From the NCBI RefSeq assembly GCF_027487935.1, contig NZ_JAIYCP010000009.1:62001-126000 (forward strand): 64,000 nt of DNA. The letters are read 5' to 3'. The number at the start of each line of letters is the position of its first letter. Within the stretch, counting starts at the first letter, position 1. The translations under genes were made by a program, and so were the position numbers. Shown here piece by piece: positions 16,874 to 25,292 of the stretch. Origin of the DNA: Brevundimonas sp. (GTDB taxonomy: Bacteria > Pseudomonadota > Alphaproteobacteria > Caulobacterales > Caulobacteraceae). Under the pieces are notes generated by a model. It searched no databases, was not told the origin of the DNA, and was given only the letters and a program-made list of their open reading frames with translations.

Positions 16874-17500
16874 CTAGAGTCCGGCCTCAACGGCCAGACG
16901 AATCGCATCTGCCACATTGTGTGTGCCAATCTTTTCCAGGATCAGCGACCGGTGCATCTTTACGGTCTTCTCGCTGAGACCGAGATTGAAGGATATCTGC
17001 TTGCTGCGATATCCGGCTGATATCTGCTGCAGGACTTCGCGTTGACGTGGCGAAAGCGTCCCGACGATTTCGCGCGCCCTTTGGTGTCGGCAGGACAGGG
17101 GGCCGGTCGCGCCTTCATCCAGTTCGACCTGGGAGCCGAGGAAATACTCCAGCTCCCCGTTCGGCAGGAATATGGGTGCCACCAGGACAGCGTTCCGGAA
17201 CGGCGTGCCGCAGCGCTTGTAGTTCAGGATCTCCACCAGTGTCGGCTTCCGGTTCAGCGTGCCCTGGCGAATCCGGTCCGTCAGCCAGGGCTCCGTCGCC
17301 GGCCCGGCGAGAAAGCGGCAGTTTCGTCCCAGGATCTCGTCCGTGCCGTAACCCGTCAGGTCGCAAAACGCCTTGTTGACCCCGATGATGGGATTGTCCG
17401 GCAGGCGCGGGTTACTGATGACCGAAGCGATCGGACTGTTCACGATGGCCGACATCAAGGCGACGCCGTCCTCGTCCATATCGTAACAGGTCAAACGCAT
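16874..17500 (-). CDS. LOV-HTH blue-light-responsive transcription factor
   Basis: 208 residues, the layout of EL222 (222 residues): an N-terminal LOV domain (about 15-128) and a LuxR-type helix-turn-helix (about 148-208). The photoactive cysteine is Cys61 in GRNCRFL. FMN-contacting residues are visible: Asn93 in LNYKRCGTPF, Asn103 in FRNAV and Gln124 in GSQVEL. The HTH reads LSPRQREVLQQI, then LGLSEKTVKMHR. Blue light should form a cysteine-flavin adduct and free the HTH to bind DNA. The ATG at 17500 is preceded by GGGGGGC; a longer upstream frame adds 70 residues with no domain. Rhodopsin is the next gene on the same strand. Confidence 0.93.
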   Translation of the reverse strand: MRLTCYDMDEDGVALMSAIVNSPIASVISNPRLPDNPIIGVNKAFCDLTGYGTDEILGRNCRFLAGPATEPWLTDRIRQGTLNRKPTLVEILNYKRCGTPFRNAVLVAPIFLPNGELEYFLGSQVELDEGATGPLSCRHQRAREIVGTLSPRQREVLQQISAGYRSKQISFNLGLSEKTVKMHRSLILEKIGTHNVADAIRLAVEAGL

Positions 17501-17546
17501 GACGCCCCCCGGCGCGGCCCAAGGCCTGCCCCAACCATCACCTAGC

Positions 17547-17565
17547 CCAATCCGGTGAGGATTGG
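17547..17565. promoter_or_regulatory. Palindrome upstream of the LOV-HTH gene
   Basis: CCAATCC-GGTGA-GGATTGG: perfect 7-bp arms with a 5-nt spacer, 47 nt upstream of the LOV-HTH start. A single GGATTGGC half-site recurs at 16813-16820, upstream of rhodopsin. The size and position suit a dimeric HTH operator, possibly autoregulation. Not matched to a known consensus. Confidence 0.45.
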
Positions 17566-17790
17566 CGGCAAGAACGGAATATGATTCGTCTTGCGTTGAA
17601 ATGACAATGGCAAGGACGGCATCACCCCCGATCCTGCGTTCGACAGACCACACTCTGCAGCCGGGGGCACCCGGCGGCTGAGGCGACCGACCTTCAGGTC
17701 GTGGATCCACAACCGAAGGCCCCGGCCAGACGCTACGTCAAATTCGGTCGCATCCTCGCAGGAACGCCCGGACCGTCAAAAAAGAACATA

Positions 17791-17818
17791 TTGGCAACCG
17801 GAACAAACCGTGTACTAA
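17791..17818 (+). promoter_or_regulatory. recA promoter with probable LexA box
   Basis: TTGGCA (17791-17796) and TACTAA (17813-17818) with a 16-nt spacer form a plausible promoter. Within the spacer and overlapping the -10 lies GAAC-AAACCGT-GTAC (17801-17815), one mismatch from the alphaproteobacterial LexA site GAAC-N7-GAAC. LexA bound here would block RNA polymerase, as expected for SOS control of recA. The rest of the 17566-17790 gap shows no gene. Confidence 0.55.
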
Positions 17819-17875
17819 CTGCCGCTCAACAGGGAGCGGGTCCAGGCGGGTCTCTCCCGGAACCAGACGGGAATC

Positions 17876-18979
17876 ATGGCAAAGGAGAGTGGCAAGGTGG
17901 CAGCTCAGGCGAATCTGAAATTGGTGACGCGGGACGACGGCGACAAACAGCGGGCTCTGGAGGCGGCGATCGCCCAGATCGACCGCGCCTTCGGCAAGGG
18001 CTCGGTGATGAAACTGGGCAAGAACGGCGTGACCGAAGCCATTCCTTCGGTTTCGACCGGCTCCCTGGGCCTCGACATGGCCCTGGGCATCGGCGGCCTG
18101 CCGCGCGGCCGGGTGATCGAGGTGTTCGGGCCGGAAAGCTCGGGCAAGACGACCCTGGCCCTGCACACCGTGGCCGAAATCCAGAAGGCCGGCGGCACCG
18201 CCGCCTTTGTCGACGCCGAACATGCGCTCGACCCCGGCTATGCCCAGAAGCTGGGCGTCAACCTCGACGACCTGCTGGTGTCGCAGCCCGATACGGGTGA
18301 ACAGGCACTGGAGATCGTCGACACCCTGGTGCGTTCCGGCGCCGTGGACATTGTGGTGGTCGACTCCGTCGCGGCGCTTACGCCGCGCGCCGAGATCGAG
18401 GGCGAAATGGGCGACAGCCTGCCCGGCCTGCAGGCCCGTCTGATGAGCCAGGCCCTGCGCAAGCTGACCGCCTCGATCAACAAGTCGCAGTGCATCGTCC
18501 TGTTCATCAACCAGATCCGCCACAAGATCGGCGTCATGTACGGCTCGCCGGAAACCACGACGGGCGGCAATGCGCTGAAATTCTACGCCTCGGTTCGCCT
18601 CGACATTCGCCGCACCGGCGCGATCAAGGACCGCGACGAAGTCGTCGGCAACACCACCCGGGTGAAGGTGGTCAAGAACAAGGTCGCCCCGCCGTTCCGC
18701 GAGGTCATCTTCGACATCATGTACGGCGAAGGCATCTCCAAACTGGGCGAGATCATCGACCTGGGCGTCAAGGCCGGGATCGTCGAGAAGTCGGGTAGCT
18801 GGTTCTCCTACGACAGCCAGCGCATCGGCCAGGGCCGCGAGAATGTGCGCGCCTTCCTCAAGGCCAATCCGGACATCGCCGACTCGATCGAGAAGGCCGT
18901 GCGCGCCTCGACCAGCAAGATCGCCGAAGAGCTGCTGGGCACGCCCGAACCGGACGAAGGCCAGGACCTCGAGGGCTAG
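17876..18979 (+). CDS. recA: Recombinase RecA
   Basis: 367-residue strand-exchange ATPase and LexA coprotease. Visible: Walker [10 protein letters not shown] near 83-91, Walker [10 protein letters not shown] near 160, the L2 region around [30 protein letters not shown] and [23 protein letters not shown]. The sequence is very close to Caulobacter RecA. The ATG at 17876 follows GACGGGAATC. A LexA-like site overlaps the promoter. A strong terminator lies about 250 nt past the stop. Confidence 0.98.
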   Translation: MAKESGKVAAQANLKLVTRDDGDKQRALEAAIAQIDRAFGKGSVMKLGKNGVTEAIPSVSTGSLGLDMALGIGGLPRGRVIEVFGPESSGKTTLALHTVAEIQKAGGTAAFVDAEHALDPGYAQKLGVNLDDLLVSQPDTGEQALEIVDTLVRSGAVDIVVVDSVAALTPRAEIEGEMGDSLPGLQARLMSQALRKLTASINKSQCIVLFINQIRHKIGVMYGSPETTTGGNALKFYASVRLDIRRTGAIKDRDEVVGNTTRVKVVKNKVAPPFREVIFDIMYGEGISKLGEIIDLGVKAGIVEKSGSWFSYDSQRIGQGRENVRAFLKANPDIADSIEKAVRASTSKIAEELLGTPEPDEGQDLEG

Positions 18980-18988
18980 GACCGGACA

Positions 18989-19165
18989 CCCCTCCCCTTC
19001 CGGGGAGGGGGACCGTCGGAACGACGGCGGAGGGTTGGAGACGGTCGCATGCGGCCGACGACGCCCTCGCGCCGGAGCCACGATCAAACCCCTCCACCAC
19101 GCTGTGCGTAGTCCCGTCGGCGGATCGGCTCCGTCGACACACCTCCGCCCCTGCGGTGGAGGCAT
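18989..19165. repeat. Cluster of palindromes downstream of recA (dispersed-repeat type)
   Basis: Three hairpin sequences: CCCCTCCCC/GGGGAGGGG (18989-19010, 4-nt loop), CCGTCG-GAA-CGACGG (19013-19027), and a CCTCCGCC/GGTGGAGG pair (19142-19162), with CCTCCACCACGCTGTGCGTAG between. These G/C-rich motifs resemble the short palindromic repeats scattered between genes in Caulobacterales and sphingomonads. The 303-nt gap 18980-19282 holds no convincing gene. Confidence 0.6.
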
Positions 19166-19229
19166 GAACCTTCTCCGGCCGGGTCCCGCGACCCGCCTCC
19201 GACCCCCGCAGGGCCGGGCCGGACGGAGC

Positions 19230-19270
19230 GGGCCGCCTGGTCTCCACCCGGACCGGGCGGCCCTTTTTTT
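19230..19270 (+). terminator. Rho-independent terminator downstream of recA
   Basis: An 8-bp stem (19230-19237 with 19256-19263), with a further GGTC/GACC pair inside, followed by seven T residues (19264-19270). It is oriented to stop recA transcripts and ends 12 nt before the stop codon of the convergent DCC gene. Confidence 0.88.
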
Positions 19271-19282
19271 GCGGGCCCCGCC

Positions 19283-19630
19283 TTACCGGCGAAGCGCCCG
19301 CGTCAGGGCCGGGCGGACCCGCAGGAAGGCGAGGTAGAGCCGCTCCAGTGCTCCGAGCACCGTCCGGTTGCGGGCCGCCAGCCCGAGGGGCCGCAACAGG
19401 GGAATGGCGCGCCACATGGCGGCAAAGGCGGCGGCGCCCGACAGCATGACCCCGTCCTCCCGCGCATGGAACCGGGCCAGTAGCTCAGCCCGGTCGATGG
19501 GGCAGTGCCCGCTACCGACGGCCACATCGGTAAAGACAATCGCCCCCCGCCGGTCCAGCCGGCGCATCACGGCGATTTCGCGCCGACACAGCGGGCAATC
19601 GCCGTCAAACCAGACCTCAAGCTTCGACAT
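19283..19630 (-). CDS. DCC-family (DUF393) thiol-disulfide oxidoreductase-like protein
   Basis: 115 residues. It begins with VWFDGDCPLCRREI, the Cys-Pro-Leu-Cys motif that names the DCC family, on a thioredoxin-like fold. Family members are presumed redox proteins, but physiological partners are not established. It lies convergent to recA and divergent from alaS across 161 nt. Confidence 0.88.
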   Translation of the reverse strand: MSKLEVWFDGDCPLCRREIAVMRRLDRRGAIVFTDVAVGSGHCPIDRAELLARFHAREDGVMLSGAAAFAAMWRAIPLLRPLGLAARNRTVLGALERLYLAFLRVRPALTRALRR

Positions 19631-19791
19631 GGCCCCATCCTACACCCCTGGAGTGCCCACACGCCATCGGTGCCCTCCCGGCCGCCGACCGCAGCGATCA
19701 CGGGTACGATCACGGGCGGGTGATGCATTGGGGCTGAAACCCCTATATGACGCCCCTTCCCCGTATCTCCCCCGACCGAACGCACACCGCC

Positions 19792-22458
19792 ATGTCCAGC
19801 CTCAAACAGATCCGCTCGACCTTCCTCGACTATTTCGCCGCCGACGGGCACGAGAAGGTCCACTCCGCGCCGCTGGTGCCGCAGAACGATCCGACCCTGC
19901 TGTTCGTCAATGCGGGCATGGTGCCGTTCAAGGATTATTTCACCGGCGCCTCGACCCCGCCCTACCCACGCGCCACCAGCTCGCAGAAATGCGTCCGCGC
20001 GGGCGGCAAGCACAATGATCTGGACAATGTCGGCTACACCGCCCGTCACCTGACCTTCTTCGAAATGCTGGGGAATTTCTCCTTCGGCGACTATTTCAAG
20101 GAACATGCGATCGATCGCGCCTGGACCCTGGTCACCCGGGATTTCGGCCTCGACCCGAAGCGGCTGCTGGTCACGGTCTATATCGACGACGACGAGGCTG
20201 CGGCGATCTGGAAGAAGGTCACCGGCTTCGGCGACGACAAGATCATCCGCATCGCCGGCTCGGACAATTTCTGGGCCATGGGCGACAACGGCCCCTGCGG
20301 TCCGTGCACGGAAATCTTCTGGGACTACGGCGACCACGTCCCCGGCGGCCCGCCCGGCTCGCCCGATGAGGACGGCGACCGGTTCGTGGAGATCTGGAAC
20401 AACGTCTTCATGCAGTTCGAGAAGGAGAATGACGAGATCGTCCGCTCCCTGCCGAAGCCGTCGGTCGACACCGGCATGGGCCTGGAGCGGATCGCCTCGG
20501 TCCTGCAGGGCAAGAATTCGGTCTTCGACACCGACCTGTTCCAGACCCTGATCACGGCCTCGGCCGAGGCCACCTCGACCGATCCGAACGGCGACATGGC
20601 CGCCAGTCACAGGGTCATCGCCGACCACCTGCGCAGCTCGTCCTTCCTGATCGCCGACGGCGTCACCCCCTCGAACGAGGGCCGCGGCTATGTCCTGCGC
20701 CGGATCATGCGCCGCGCCATGCGCCACGCCCACCTGCTGGGCGCCGCCGACCCCCTGATGCACCGGCTGGTGCCGACCCTCGTCAACGAGATGGGCGAGG
20801 CCTTCCCCGAGCTGAAGCGTGCCCAGGCCTTCGTCGAGGATACGCTGAAGCAGGAAGAGATCCGCTTCCGCACCACGCTCGGCCGCGGCATGGGCCTGCT
20901 GGAGGACGCGTCACGCGACCTCAGCGAGGGCGGGGTGCTGTCGGGCCAGACCGCCTTTACCCTCTATGACACCTACGGCTTCCCGCTCGACCTGACCCAG
21001 GACGAGGCCCGCCGCCGCGGCTTCACCGTCGACACCGACGCCTTTGACGCCGCCATGAACGAACAGAAGGCCCGCAGCCGCGAGCACTGGACCGGCTCGG
21101 GCCAGACGGCCTCGACCGGCGAATGGCTGGCCCTGCGTGACCGCCTCGGCCCCACCGTCTTCACCGGCTATGACGCCGTCGAGGGCTCGGGCGAGCTTCT
21201 GGCCATCGTTCGGGACGGTTCGTCCGTGGACGAACTGTCCACCGGCCAGACCGCCGAGGTCCTGTTCGACCAGACCCCCTTCTATGGCGAAGGCGGCGGC
21301 CAGGCCGGCGACCGCGGCGAGATCGAATGGACCGATGCCTCGGGCCAGCAGGGCTCGGCCACGGTCCTCGATGTCCAGAAACATGCCGGTGACCTGTTCG
21401 CCCACCGGATCGAAGTGACCGCGGGCGTGCTGGCCATCGGTGCCCGGGCGCAGCTGCGGTCCAGCGCGGCCGCCCGCCTGACCACCCGCGCCAACCACTC
21501 GGCCGCCCACCTGCTGCACAAGGCCCTGGCCAATGTGCTGGGCGGCCATGTGGCGCAGAAGGGCCAGATGGTCGACGCCGAACGCCTGCGTTTCGACTTC
21601 AGCCACAACGCCCCGGTGACCGAGGACGAACTGGCGCGGATGGAGGATGAGGTGAATGCCGTCATCCGCCAGAACCTGCCCGCCGATACGAAGATGATGG
21701 GCCCGCAGGAAGCCATCGCCGCCGGTGCCGTCGCCCTGTTCGGCGAGAAATACGGCGACGAGGTCCGGGTGCTGACCCTCGGCCGCGACCTGGTCCGGGC
21801 CGACAAGCCCTATTCGGTCGAACTGTGCGGCGGCACCCATGTCGCCCGCACCGGCGACATCGCCCTGTTCAAGATCGTCTCCGAGACCGGCATCGCCGCC
21901 GGCGTGCGCCGGATCGAGGCCCTGACCGGCGAAGCCGCCCGTCAGTTCCTGCTGGCCCAGGCCGGGGTGGCGAAATCGCTGGCCCAGTCGTTCAAGGTCC
22001 AGACCGCCGACGTTCCAGCCCGTGTCGAGGCCCTGACCGCCGACCGCCGCGCGCTGGAGAAACAGGTCGCCGAGCTGAAGAAGCAACTGGCCCTCGGCGG
22101 CGGCGGCGCTGCCGCCAATGCCGCGCCGGAAGAGATCAACGGCGTCAAACTGATCGCCCGCGTCCTCGACGGCGTCGACGGCAAGGGGCTGCGCGGCGTG
22201 GCCGAGGAGTTCCGCACCCAGGTCGGTTCGGGCGTCGTGGCCCTCATCGGCGTGACCGAAGGCAAGGCCGCCATCACCGTCGCCGTGACCAGTGACATGG
22301 CCGGCAAGGTCAATGCGGCCGATCTCGCCCGCGCCGCCGTCATCGCCATGGGTGGACAGGGGGCCGGCGGCAAGCCGGACTTCGCCCAGGGCGGCGCGCC
22401 GGACGGCTCGAAAGCCGAGGATGGTTTGACCGCGATCCGGGCGACACTGGCGGGGTAA
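19792..22458 (+). CDS. alaS: Alanyl-tRNA synthetase
   Basis: 888-residue class II synthetase charging tRNA-Ala. Catalytic domain: [52 protein letters not shown]. The editing domain carries the zinc ligands in [12 protein letters not shown] and [12 protein letters not shown]. The C-terminal DHHA1/C-Ala part ends [21 protein letters not shown]. The ATG at 19792 gives the conserved [15 protein letters not shown] start; an ATG at 19747 is in frame but unlikely. A second, partial copy of its 3' end lies 1 kb downstream. Confidence 0.98.
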   Translation: MSSLKQIRSTFLDYFAADGHEKVHSAPLVPQNDPTLLFVNAGMVPFKDYFTGASTPPYPRATSSQKCVRAGGKHNDLDNVGYTARHLTFFEMLGNFSFGDYFKEHAIDRAWTLVTRDFGLDPKRLLVTVYIDDDEAAAIWKKVTGFGDDKIIRIAGSDNFWAMGDNGPCGPCTEIFWDYGDHVPGGPPGSPDEDGDRFVEIWNNVFMQFEKENDEIVRSLPKPSVDTGMGLERIASVLQGKNSVFDTDLFQTLITASAEATSTDPNGDMAASHRVIADHLRSSSFLIADGVTPSNEGRGYVLRRIMRRAMRHAHLLGAADPLMHRLVPTLVNEMGEAFPELKRAQAFVEDTLKQEEIRFRTTLGRGMGLLEDASRDLSEGGVLSGQTAFTLYDTYGFPLDLTQDEARRRGFTVDTDAFDAAMNEQKARSREHWTGSGQTASTGEWLALRDRLGPTVFTGYDAVEGSGELLAIVRDGSSVDELSTGQTAEVLFDQTPFYGEGGGQAGDRGEIEWTDASGQQGSATVLDVQKHAGDLFAHRIEVTAGVLAIGARAQLRSSAAARLTTRANHSAAHLLHKALANVLGGHVAQKGQMVDAERLRFDFSHNAPVTEDELARMEDEVNAVIRQNLPADTKMMGPQEAIAAGAVALFGEKYGDEVRVLTLGRDLVRADKPYSVELCGGTHVARTGDIALFKIVSETGIAAGVRRIEALTGEAARQFLLAQAGVAKSLAQSFKVQTADVPARVEALTADRRALEKQVAELKKQLALGGGGAAANAAPEEINGVKLIARVLDGVDGKGLRGVAEEFRTQVGSGVVALIGVTEGKAAITVAVTSDMAGKVNAADLARAAVIAMGGQGAGGKPDFAQGGAPDGSKAEDGLTAIRATLAG

Positions 22459-22777
22459 CCGCCACGTCTCCTCCCCCTCGCGGCGCGATGGGGCTTGCGG
22501 TCGGCTCGTATACGAGCCGATCCTCAAGGCTCGGAGCGTAGCCGAGAGACGGAAGGGTTCTTCACGCCCCACCGACCTCGCCCGCTTCCAGAACCCATCC
22601 GCCTGCTCGCAAAGGGCTCGCATGCCTCATGGCACAAGACCGTTTTCCACGGCTGGACACGTTCGCGTTGCAACTGCGGGATGCAGACGAGCGCCAATCG
22701 GAGTGAGAGCATAGCCTAGCGCAGGTCAAGAAAGCAATGTAGCGTGATCTTGGCCTAAAGTAGACAGGGGATGGGGA
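22459..22777. other. Gap between alaS and the Yip1-like gene, with a 20-bp palindrome
   Basis: No gene is convincing in these 319 nt. It holds a perfect 20-bp palindrome at 22501-22520 centred on CGTATACG, and a second hairpin (CTCGG/CCGAG, about 22530-22546). Base composition falls from GC-rich at the alaS end to clearly lower GC from about 22700, marking the left part of the inserted low-GC segment. Confidence 0.6.
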
Positions 22778-23440
22778 ATGTCGGTAGCTTGTTCCGCCTG
22801 CGGACAGATGGCAGTTGGAAAATTCTGCGGTCAATGCGGTGCTGCAATCGGCAAGGACACCGTGGTTTCGGGTTTATCGGCCGGTCTGTTCGGGCCCGTT
22901 GTTGACTATTTCCGCTTTATGCCAACCGCCATGAATCCGGTGATGTTGGTTGCTGAAGTTAAAGAGCGAAGATTCACGTTTTCCCGGGCCATTGCCTTTG
23001 CAGCGTCGGCAATCTTTTTGGCAACAATTGTAGAGTACTTCTTTCCTTCGGAATCGAACCCCTTAAACCCGACGTTTCCGGGCCTTTCGGAGGCTATTGT
23101 ACTCGCGGCGCTTGTCACCCTTCTCGCGCTGACGGGCTGGCCTCTTCACCTTCTGCTGAACATCGGCAAGAAGGGCGTTTCGTTTGGCCAGTTCATGATC
23201 GTAAACATTGCATTGACGGCGATATTCTATCCATGGCTGACGTTGTTTTATGGTATCTTGGCTACTTACGCTAACATCACTGACGGGGCCGAAAGGGTGT
23301 TATACGGAGTAGTTTTTCTTTACATTCAGGCATGGAAACTTCTCTACGATCGCTCCCTGTGGTCCACATTTGGCTATTATCTTCTCTACGTTGTCTTATT
23401 TTCCATTGTCGTTTCCGGCTTCATTCTTGCCATGGGATAG
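22778..23440 (+). CDS. Zinc-ribbon and Yip1-like membrane protein
   Basis: 220 residues. The N terminus has two CxxC knuckles (CSACG near 5-9 and CGQCG near 17-21), a short zinc ribbon. Residues 65-220 make about five hydrophobic segments of the Yip1/DUF1282 kind. The role is unknown; the ribbon should be cytoplasmic. GGGGATGGGGA just before the ATG at 22778 is an excellent ribosome site. GC content is visibly lower than in both flanking genes, and the gene lies between alaS and a duplicate of the alaS 3' end, so it looks acquired. Confidence 0.85.
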   Translation: MSVACSACGQMAVGKFCGQCGAAIGKDTVVSGLSAGLFGPVVDYFRFMPTAMNPVMLVAEVKERRFTFSRAIAFAASAIFLATIVEYFFPSESNPLNPTFPGLSEAIVLAALVTLLALTGWPLHLLLNIGKKGVSFGQFMIVNIALTAIFYPWLTLFYGILATYANITDGAERVLYGVVFLYIQAWKLLYDRSLWSTFGYYLLYVVLFSIVVSGFILAMG

Positions 23441-23505
23441 GCAGTACCGAGCTAGTGAGCTATAGAGAGCCGCGCGGGGCATTGTCAGCCCAAGCCGGTT
23501 GAGCG

Positions 23506-23814
23506 GTCATCGCCCGCATCCTCGACGGCGTCGACGGCAAGGGCCTGCGCGGCGTGGCCGAGGACTTCAGGAAACAGGGCGGCTCCGGCGTCGTCGCCCT
23601 GATCGGCGGCACCGACGGCAAGGCGGCGGTCACCGTGGCCGCGACGAGTGACATCATCGAACGCGTCAACGCCGCCGACCTCGCCCGCGCCGCCGTCATC
23701 GCCATGGGTGGACAGGGGGCCGGCGGCAAGCCGGACTTCGCCCAGGGCGGCGCGCCCGACGGGTCGAAGGCGGAAGACGGTCTGGCGGCGATCCGGACGG
23801 CGCTGGCGGGCTAG
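23506..23814 (+). pseudogene. Duplicated 3' fragment of alaS
   Basis: From [19 protein letters not shown] to the final IRTALAG this reads as the last ~102 residues of AlaRS, nearly the same as residues 787-888 of the intact alaS, with substitutions (for example DFRKQGG for EFRTQVG and SDIIERV for SDMAGKV). There is no start for a full protein; an ATG-less or internal start could give at most ~86 residues. The stop overlaps the stop of the convergent DUF2939 gene by 4 nt. It is best read as the original or a donor alaS end displaced by insertion of the DNA that carries the Yip1-like gene. Confidence 0.9.
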
Positions 23815-24371
23815 GCTCCCGCCCCGGTCTGCAGGTCCACGGCCGCAAGCTTCCAGTCGAACAGGCCACGCCGCTCAAGGATCAGGGCGAGGTGGTCATC
23901 GGGTTGGTCGCGATCCGTCAGGGTGACGGCGAATTCATTCAGGCTGCGAAAGCCCCAGGCCTGATGGATGTCGTCGCCGGCGGCCTTGTCCCCGGCCGGT
24001 TCGGGCTCCGGACCGCGGGCCGCATGGGGAGCCTGGGCCGTGGTGACCATGTGAGCGACCACCCGCGGCGTGACCACCGCATCTACCGCGCCGGACAGGA
24101 CCAACGGTGCCAGCATCATGCCGAGACCGCCGAGCCCGCTGTCGGCAAGGCGGGGATCGCGGCTCATCCGCGCCGCGAGCTCGGCAGTGAGCTCGGCCTT
24201 CACACTTTCGCGCAGGGCCGGGAAATCGACCAGCGCCTCGATCTTGCGCTCATCCCCGGCCTTGGCCGCGCGGACCAGGGCCTGCGCCGTCAGCACCGGG
24301 GCGGCGGCCCAGGCGATACCGAAGAGGGCCAGGGCCCCGACAGAAACGCTGACGATCAGTGACTTCTTCAT
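23811..24371 (-). CDS. DUF2939 family exported protein (paralogue 1)
   Basis: 186 residues. An N-terminal hydrophobic segment (5-27) acts as a signal or anchor. DFPALRESVKAELTAELAARM and the C-terminal RRGLFDWKLAAVDL are typical of DUF2939. The function is unknown. The gene upstream on the same strand is a second member of the family, 76 nt away, so the pair arose by tandem duplication. Confidence 0.85.
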   Translation of the reverse strand: MKKSLIVSVSVGALALFGIAWAAAPVLTAQALVRAAKAGDERKIEALVDFPALRESVKAELTAELAARMSRDPRLADSGLGGLGMMLAPLVLSGAVDAVVTPRVVAHMVTTAQAPHAARGPEPEPAGDKAAGDDIHQAWGFRSLNEFAVTLTDRDQPDDHLALILERRGLFDWKLAAVDLQTGAGA

Positions 24372-24447
24372 TCAACCCTCTGGCGTTGTAACGCCTCCTT
24401 GCCGCTACGGTTGCCCGAGTCGCGGAGGGCCGCCAAGGGGGCCGCCG

Positions 24448-25143
24448 TCAGCCGCCCCGCGCTCCGCTCTTGCCGACCATCGGCGCCGGCGGCGCTGTCA
24501 CCGGTGCCGGCACTGGCTCCGGCACTGGCGCGACACCGTCAGGCAGGCCGATGTGGACCAGCATCCACTCGAACGGCCCCTTGCGCTCGAAAGTGAACAC
24601 GGTTTCGGCCCCGCCCTCGTCGGCGACGCTCAACCGGGCCCGGTTGATGCTCCAGTAGACCGGCTTCGGCATCGGACCGCCGGTATTCGTATTGTCCGGT
24701 GACGGCAGGCCGCCGTCGACATACTGCGAGGCGGAGCGTCCCTCGCCCCGGGTCAGGGCCGCAAGGGCGGCAGGGGTCAGATAGGAGTCGACATCCGGCG
24801 TGCGGGGCGCGGTCGCCTGCTCGATCTGACGTCTTACCGCGCCGATGGGGTCTTCCAGGAACGTCGGCGCGGGCGCGGACGCCGCCGGGTTACCGTCAAG
24901 CTGGGGCCTCAGGGACTGGCGCACGGCGGGGTAGTCGATCAGTCGCGCCAGACCGGCGACGTCGCTGGTCTCGGCCGCCGAACGGATGGCGAAGAAGGCC
25001 ACGGCGGGCGCGGCGAAGAAGATCAAGACCGAGGCCAGGACGACGAAACCGACCAGCCTGCCGAGCAGGCCCCCGCCGTCGCCACGACGCTTCGGGCTCC
25101 GGGCCCAGACCGGCTGGTGATGGTCGTCGGATGGCGTGTTCAA
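24448..25143 (-). CDS. DUF2939 family membrane-anchored protein (paralogue 2)
   Basis: 231 residues. A cytoplasmic, charged N terminus is followed by a membrane segment (about 30-53) and an extracytoplasmic domain with DYPAVRQSLRPQL and RKGPFEWMLVHIGLP, matching its neighbour. The tail is Pro/Val/Ala-rich (PVPEPVPAPV), a spacer-like end. A TTG at 25143 preceded by GGGGGAGAC is favoured over the ATG at 25170, which has no ribosome site and would add nine residues. Confidence 0.8.
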   Translation of the reverse strand: MNTPSDDHHQPVWARSPKRRGDGGGLLGRLVGFVVLASVLIFFAAPAVAFFAIRSAAETSDVAGLARLIDYPAVRQSLRPQLDGNPAASAPAPTFLEDPIGAVRRQIEQATAPRTPDVDSYLTPAALAALTRGEGRSASQYVDGGLPSPDNTNTGGPMPKPVYWSINRARLSVADEGGAETVFTFERKGPFEWMLVHIGLPDGVAPVPEPVPAPVTAPPAPMVGKSGARGG

Positions 25144-25193
25144 GACCGTCTCCCCCTCAACAGGCCCCATCAATGCACGAACCGGTGCCGGGC

Positions 25194-25231
25194 TCAAACG
25201 AAAGGCCCGCCGGACGCGAGTCCGACGGGCC
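25194..25231 (-). terminator. Terminator downstream of icd
   Basis: AGGCCCG (25202-25208) pairs with CGGGCCT (25225-25231), with an inner CGGA/TCCG pair. On the minus strand it is followed by TTCGTTTG. It lies about 60 nt past the icd stop. Confidence 0.75.
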
Positions 25232-25292
25232 TCTGCTTGTTTGGCCGCGGTCGTCGGCCCTTCGGGACCTCCCGACCCGACGCGGCCGGGGC

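Noticed and set aside
23554..23814. Independent 86-residue protein gene
   Set aside because: It is nearly the same as the AlaRS C terminus and lacks a proper start; a displaced gene end is the simpler reading.
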